Of a stretch of 8,657 nt of DNA, positions 6,136-8,657 are shown in pieces. Source of the DNA: an uncultured Bacteroides sp. (lineage in GTDB: Bacteria; Bacteroidota; Bacteroidia; Bacteroidales; Bacteroidaceae). Each line of letters opens with the position of its first letter. Within the stretch, counting starts at the first letter, position 1. Location of the stretch: positions 1-8,657 of the forward strand of contig USSR01000272.1 in NCBI GenBank assembly GCA_900557355.1, written 5' to 3'. The translations under genes were made by a program, and so were the position numbers. Under the pieces are notes generated by a model. That model was not told the DNA's origin. It ran no database searches and saw nothing but the letters and a program-made list of their open reading frames with translations.

Positions 6136-8484
6136 ATGAAGAAACTTTTATATACTCTCATAGCTTTTCTGCTTCTGGCAGCCTGCTCCACTACCAAGCA
6201 CTTGCCCGAAGGCGAAGTGCTTTACACCGGTCAGAAGCCGATGATAGTGGAAAATCGCTCCGTAACCCCGGTCGGTGAAACGGCGATGGAGGAAGTAGAG
6301 GCGGCCCTTGCTAAAGCCCCTAATAACTCTTTGTTAGGTAGCTCCCAGTATCGTATTCCTTTTCCGATTGGATTGTGGATATACAATGGTTTCGCAAAGT
6401 ATAATCATGGCTTTGGAAAGTGGATATTCAATCGCTTTGCGGCTACTCCTGTATTTATATCTTCTGTCAATCCGGACGTTCGTCAGAAAGTGGCAACGAA
6501 TATCCTGCACGATTACGGTTACTTTAACGGTACGGTAAGTTATCAAACTTTTGTGAATCCTAAAGACAGCCTGAAAGCCAAGCTGCAATATACCGTTGAT
6601 ATGCGTAATCCATATTTCATCGATACCGTCTATTATCGCGGCTTCAATGATACCACTATGCGCATCATTAATCTGGGGCGTCGCCGTTCCCTCATCAGCC
6701 CGGGCGAACAGTTTAATGTTACCGACCTCGATGGTGAACGTACCCGTATCAGTGGCTTGCTGCGTAATATGGGGTATTATTATTTCCGTCCCGACTATCT
6801 TACTTATCAGGCAGACACAACGCTTGTTCCCGGTGGGCATGTCAGTTTGCGTATGATCCCGGTTCCTGGTATGCGTAAAGATGCTGAACGTCCTTTCTTT
6901 GTGGGAAATACAAACTTTTACCTTCATGGTCCGCAAGGGCAGGTGCCGAATGACAGTCTTTATTACAAGAACTTCTGGATACACTATTACAATAAACTGA
7001 AAATACGTCCCAATATGCTTTACCGCTGGTTGCATTATCAGGGATATCAGAGGAAGCGGCAGGAGTTGGATAAGGGAGGTATGCGTCGCCGTCCGGATAA
7101 ACTGTACAGCCAGTATCGTCAGACCCGTATTCAGGAACGTCTGGCAAGTGTGGGCATCTTCCGGTATTTGGAAATGCAGTATACTCCCCGTGATACAGCA
7201 CTTGTCTCAGATACTCTTGATGTGAATATACGTGCCATGCTGGATAAACCTTATGATGCTGAGTTTGACTTCAACGTTACCATGAAGAGTAACAACCAGA
7301 CAGGTCCTGGTGCTGCTTTTACCGTAACGAAGAATAACGTCTTCGGCGGTGGCGAAACCTGGAATGTGAAGGTAAACGGCTCCTATGAGTGGCAGACGGG
7401 TAAGAATAGCAGTTCGCTGATGAACAGTTATGAGTTGGGGCTATCTTCCGCACTCACCTTTCCACGCATTGTTTTCCCTCGTATGGGAGATAAGGAGTAT
7501 GACTTTCCCGCTTCTACTACCTTTCGCGTCTATATAGATCAGATGAACCGTGCCAAGTATTACAAGATGCTTGCCTTCGGCGGCAATGTTACCTATGACT
7601 TTCAGCCTGTACCTACGCGGAAGCATAGCATTACGCCTTTCCAATTGACGTTCAATGTACTTCGTAACCCTACGGCAGCTTTCGAGGAGATACAAGCTCA
7701 GAATCCTGCCCTCTACGTCAGTCTTCGTAATCAGTTTATTCCCAAGATGGAATATACTTATACTTTCGATAATGCCTCTGTACGCGGCAAGCGCAATCCT
7801 ATCTGGTGGCAGACGACAGTTGGTTCTGCCGGTAACCTGACTTCCTTGATTTACAAGGCATTCGGACAGTCGTTCGGCAAGCAAGACAAGAAATTGTTGG
7901 GTGTACCTTTTGCACAGTTTTTGAAGCTAAACTCAGAGTTTCGCTATCATTACCAGATAGACAAGAACCAGATGATTGCTTCCCGTATTGCAGGAGGAGT
8001 TATTTGGTCTTATGGAAATGCGACGACTGCACCTTATACCGAACAGTTCTATATAGGTGGTGCTAACAGTATCCGTGCTTATTCCGCACGTAGCATTGGT
8101 CCCGGTGGCTACCCGCCCGATAAAGAGAAAAAGTATTCTTATATCAACCATGTGGGGGATATCCGTATGGAAGCGGATGTGGAATACCGTTTTCGAATTC
8201 TCGGTGATCTGCACGGAGCTATTTTTCTTGATGCAGGTAATGTCTGGCTGATGCGTAAAGATGTGGACCGTCCCAATGGACAGTTGACGTTGAAGAATTT
8301 CCCGAAACAGATTGCTTTGGGCACAGGTGCCGGTTTGCGCTACGATCTGGACTTCCTTGTATTCCGGCTGGATTGGGGTGTGGCGCTGCATGATCCGTAT
8401 GAAACAGGAAAGAAGGGATATTATAATATACCGAAATTCAAGGACGGTATGGCATGGCATTTTGCTATCGGTTATCCATTCTAA
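6136..8484 (+). CDS. tamL: TamL, TamA/BamA-like outer-membrane lipoprotein (Omp85 family)
   Basis: TamL is the Bacteroidota Omp85 partner of TamB, replacing TamA; it would sit in the outer membrane with POTRA domains facing the periplasm. The N terminus is a lipoprotein signal peptide with lipobox LAAC, predicted lipidated at Cys17; residues +2 to +6 are STTKH, without the acidic Bacteroidota surface-export signal. Three POTRA-like domains follow, each with the usual helix-end turn: about 27-155 (GYF 128-130), 158-242 (GYYYF 213-217) and 252-370 (GIFRYLEM 340-347). PNNSLLGSSQYRIPF in the first looks TamL-like. The beta-barrel runs from about 376 to the C-terminal Phe782, with an Omp85 lock region GGANSIRAYSARSIGPGG (641-658) and strand motif FLDAGNVW (697-704). 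The barrel length of about 400 residues fits 16 strands. An A-run (AAAAA) lies directly before the ATG, typical of Bacteroides starts. The 30-base gap after tamB implies co-transcription. The lock reads IRAY instead of the usual VRGF/Y. D-[ST]-[AILMTV] motifs occur seven times before residue 362 and never in the barrel. BamA itself is unlikely because of the lipobox and the tamB neighbour. Confidence 0.94.
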   Translation: MKKLLYTLIAFLLLAACSTTKHLPEGEVLYTGQKPMIVENRSVTPVGETAMEEVEAALAKAPNNSLLGSSQYRIPFPIGLWIYNGFAKYNHGFGKWIFNRFAATPVFISSVNPDVRQKVATNILHDYGYFNGTVSYQTFVNPKDSLKAKLQYTVDMRNPYFIDTVYYRGFNDTTMRIINLGRRRSLISPGEQFNVTDLDGERTRISGLLRNMGYYYFRPDYLTYQADTTLVPGGHVSLRMIPVPGMRKDAERPFFVGNTNFYLHGPQGQVPNDSLYYKNFWIHYYNKLKIRPNMLYRWLHYQGYQRKRQELDKGGMRRRPDKLYSQYRQTRIQERLASVGIFRYLEMQYTPRDTALVSDTLDVNIRAMLDKPYDAEFDFNVTMKSNNQTGPGAAFTVTKNNVFGGGETWNVKVNGSYEWQTGKNSSSLMNSYELGLSSALTFPRIVFPRMGDKEYDFPASTTFRVYIDQMNRAKYYKMLAFGGNVTYDFQPVPTRKHSITPFQLTFNVLRNPTAAFEEIQAQNPALYVSLRNQFIPKMEYTYTFDNASVRGKRNPIWWQTTVGSAGNLTSLIYKAFGQSFGKQDKKLLGVPFAQFLKLNSEFRYHYQIDKNQMIASRIAGGVIWSYGNATTAPYTEQFYIGGANSIRAYSARSIGPGGYPPDKEKKYSYINHVGDIRMEADVEYRFRILGDLHGAIFLDAGNVWLMRKDVDRPNGQLTLKNFPKQIALGTGAGLRYDLDFLVFRLDWGVALHDPYETGKKGYYNIPKFKDGMAWHFAIGYPF

Positions 8485-8551
8485 CAATAAGAATTGTACA
8501 ATAGGACTAAAATATGAACCAATTGTCTACCTTTCTTGACTTTATTTTTTG

Positions 8552-8559
8552 TAATTTTG
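8552..8559 (+). promoter_or_regulatory. Bacteroides -7 promoter element for the downstream nucleotidyltransferase gene
   Basis: TAATTTTG is an exact match to the TAnnTTTG consensus, in the gap after tamL. Transcription would begin near 8565, giving a leader of roughly 45 bases. The -33 TTTG is not at ideal spacing; the nearest relatives are TTTC at 8532-8535 and TTGAC at 8536-8540, both closer than usual. This element suggests that the downstream gene is a separate transcription unit from tamBL, although no clear terminator is seen between them. Confidence 0.6.
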
Positions 8560-8610
8560 CCTCCGTAATCAAAACAAGGATACACTAACCTTTTTAAATA
8601 ATAACTAAAT

Positions 8611-8657
8611 ATGAAACCAACTTTATTCTTATTGGCAGCCGGTATGGGCAGCCGGAG
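8611..8657 (+). CDS. Nucleotidyltransferase family protein (NTP transferase domain), N-terminal fragment
   Basis: Fifteen codons are visible before the window ends: MKPTLFLLAAGMGSR. The LAAGMGSR stretch is the N-terminal nucleotide-binding signature (LAAGxGxR) of sugar-phosphate nucleotidyltransferases, which join a sugar phosphate or similar acceptor to an NTP and release pyrophosphate. The near-immediate position of the signature supports this ATG. It is preceded by an A/T-rich leader without a Shine-Dalgarno sequence and by a good promoter element about 50 bases upstream. Substrate cannot be told from this fragment; a role in capsule, LPS or other glycan precursor supply is possible. No functional link to TAM is shown. 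Confidence 0.8.
   Translation, partial: MKPTLFLLAAGMGSR

Noticed and set aside
6334..7035. 233-codon open frame on the minus strand opposite the POTRA region of tamL
   Set aside because: The plus-strand tamL frame is clearly real and conserved in pattern; the antisense translation is Ile/Thr/His-rich without any family signature and has no promoter that I can see.
1471..8484. tamB-tamL as a previously undescribed export or defence system
   Set aside because: Signal anchor plus DUF490-type C terminus, followed by a lipidated Omp85 protein, is the known TAM arrangement of Bacteroidota, so the pair itself is not new.
8485..8535. Possible terminator after tamL (palindrome ATTGTACAAT at 8493-8502 and an ACAAT/ATTGT pair)
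   Set aside because: The palindrome has no loop and is AT-rich; the longer pairing has only five base pairs and a 19-base loop, and no T tract follows it. It is not a convincing terminator.
8312..8539. 75-codon plus-strand open frame overlapping the end of tamL
   Set aside because: It is out of frame with the last barrel strands of tamL, starts inside them, and its translation shows no domain. The short part beyond the tamL stop is ordinary intergenic sequence.

Overview
The window looks like chromosomal DNA of a gut Bacteroides or close Bacteroidales relative. The signs are a TamL-type lipoprotein in place of TamA, A-rich start regions without Shine-Dalgarno sequences, a perfect Bacteroides -7 promoter element (TAnnTTTG) near the right edge, and protein sequences typical of Bacteroidota. 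All four genes are on the + strand and read left to right. I see no tRNA, rRNA, CRISPR array, insertion sequence, phage gene or origin. Every intergenic gap is shorter than 130 bases.

Layout: (1) 1-1380 is the 3' part of a hybrid sensor kinase. It holds the end of the DHp helix, an HATPase domain, a receiver domain and a C-terminal HPt domain. Its sensor region and phosphoaccepting DHp histidine lie upstream of the window. (2) A 90-base gap follows, with no convincing terminator and only a weak promoter candidate. (3) 1471-6105 is tamB, a very large inner-membrane-anchored periplasmic protein of the AsmA-like/TamB (DUF490) family. (4) 6136-8484 is tamL, 30 bases downstream: an outer-membrane lipoprotein with three POTRA-like domains and an Omp85 barrel. 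(5) A 126-base gap carries a good promoter element and leads into the first 15 codons of a nucleotidyltransferase at 8611, cut by the window edge.

tamB and tamL almost certainly form one transcription unit for the translocation and assembly module (TAM). TamB would span the periplasm from the inner membrane as a long beta-rich groove and dock on the POTRA domains of TamL in the outer membrane. The assigned roles of TAM are outer-membrane protein assembly and/or lipid transport to the outer membrane. Nothing in the sequence ties the kinase to TAM beyond adjacency on the same strand.

The window is mostly a conserved housekeeping envelope locus, not an obvious new system. The points most worth a second look are: a strong enrichment of the Bacteroides O-glycosylation motif D-[ST]-[AILMTV] in the periplasmic parts of TamB and TamL, with none in the TamL barrel or the TamB C-terminal domain; the IRAY version of the Omp85 RGF/Y lock in TamL; an HPt domain lacking the usual Lys-Gly after its histidine; and an unusual run of G tracts inside tamB.
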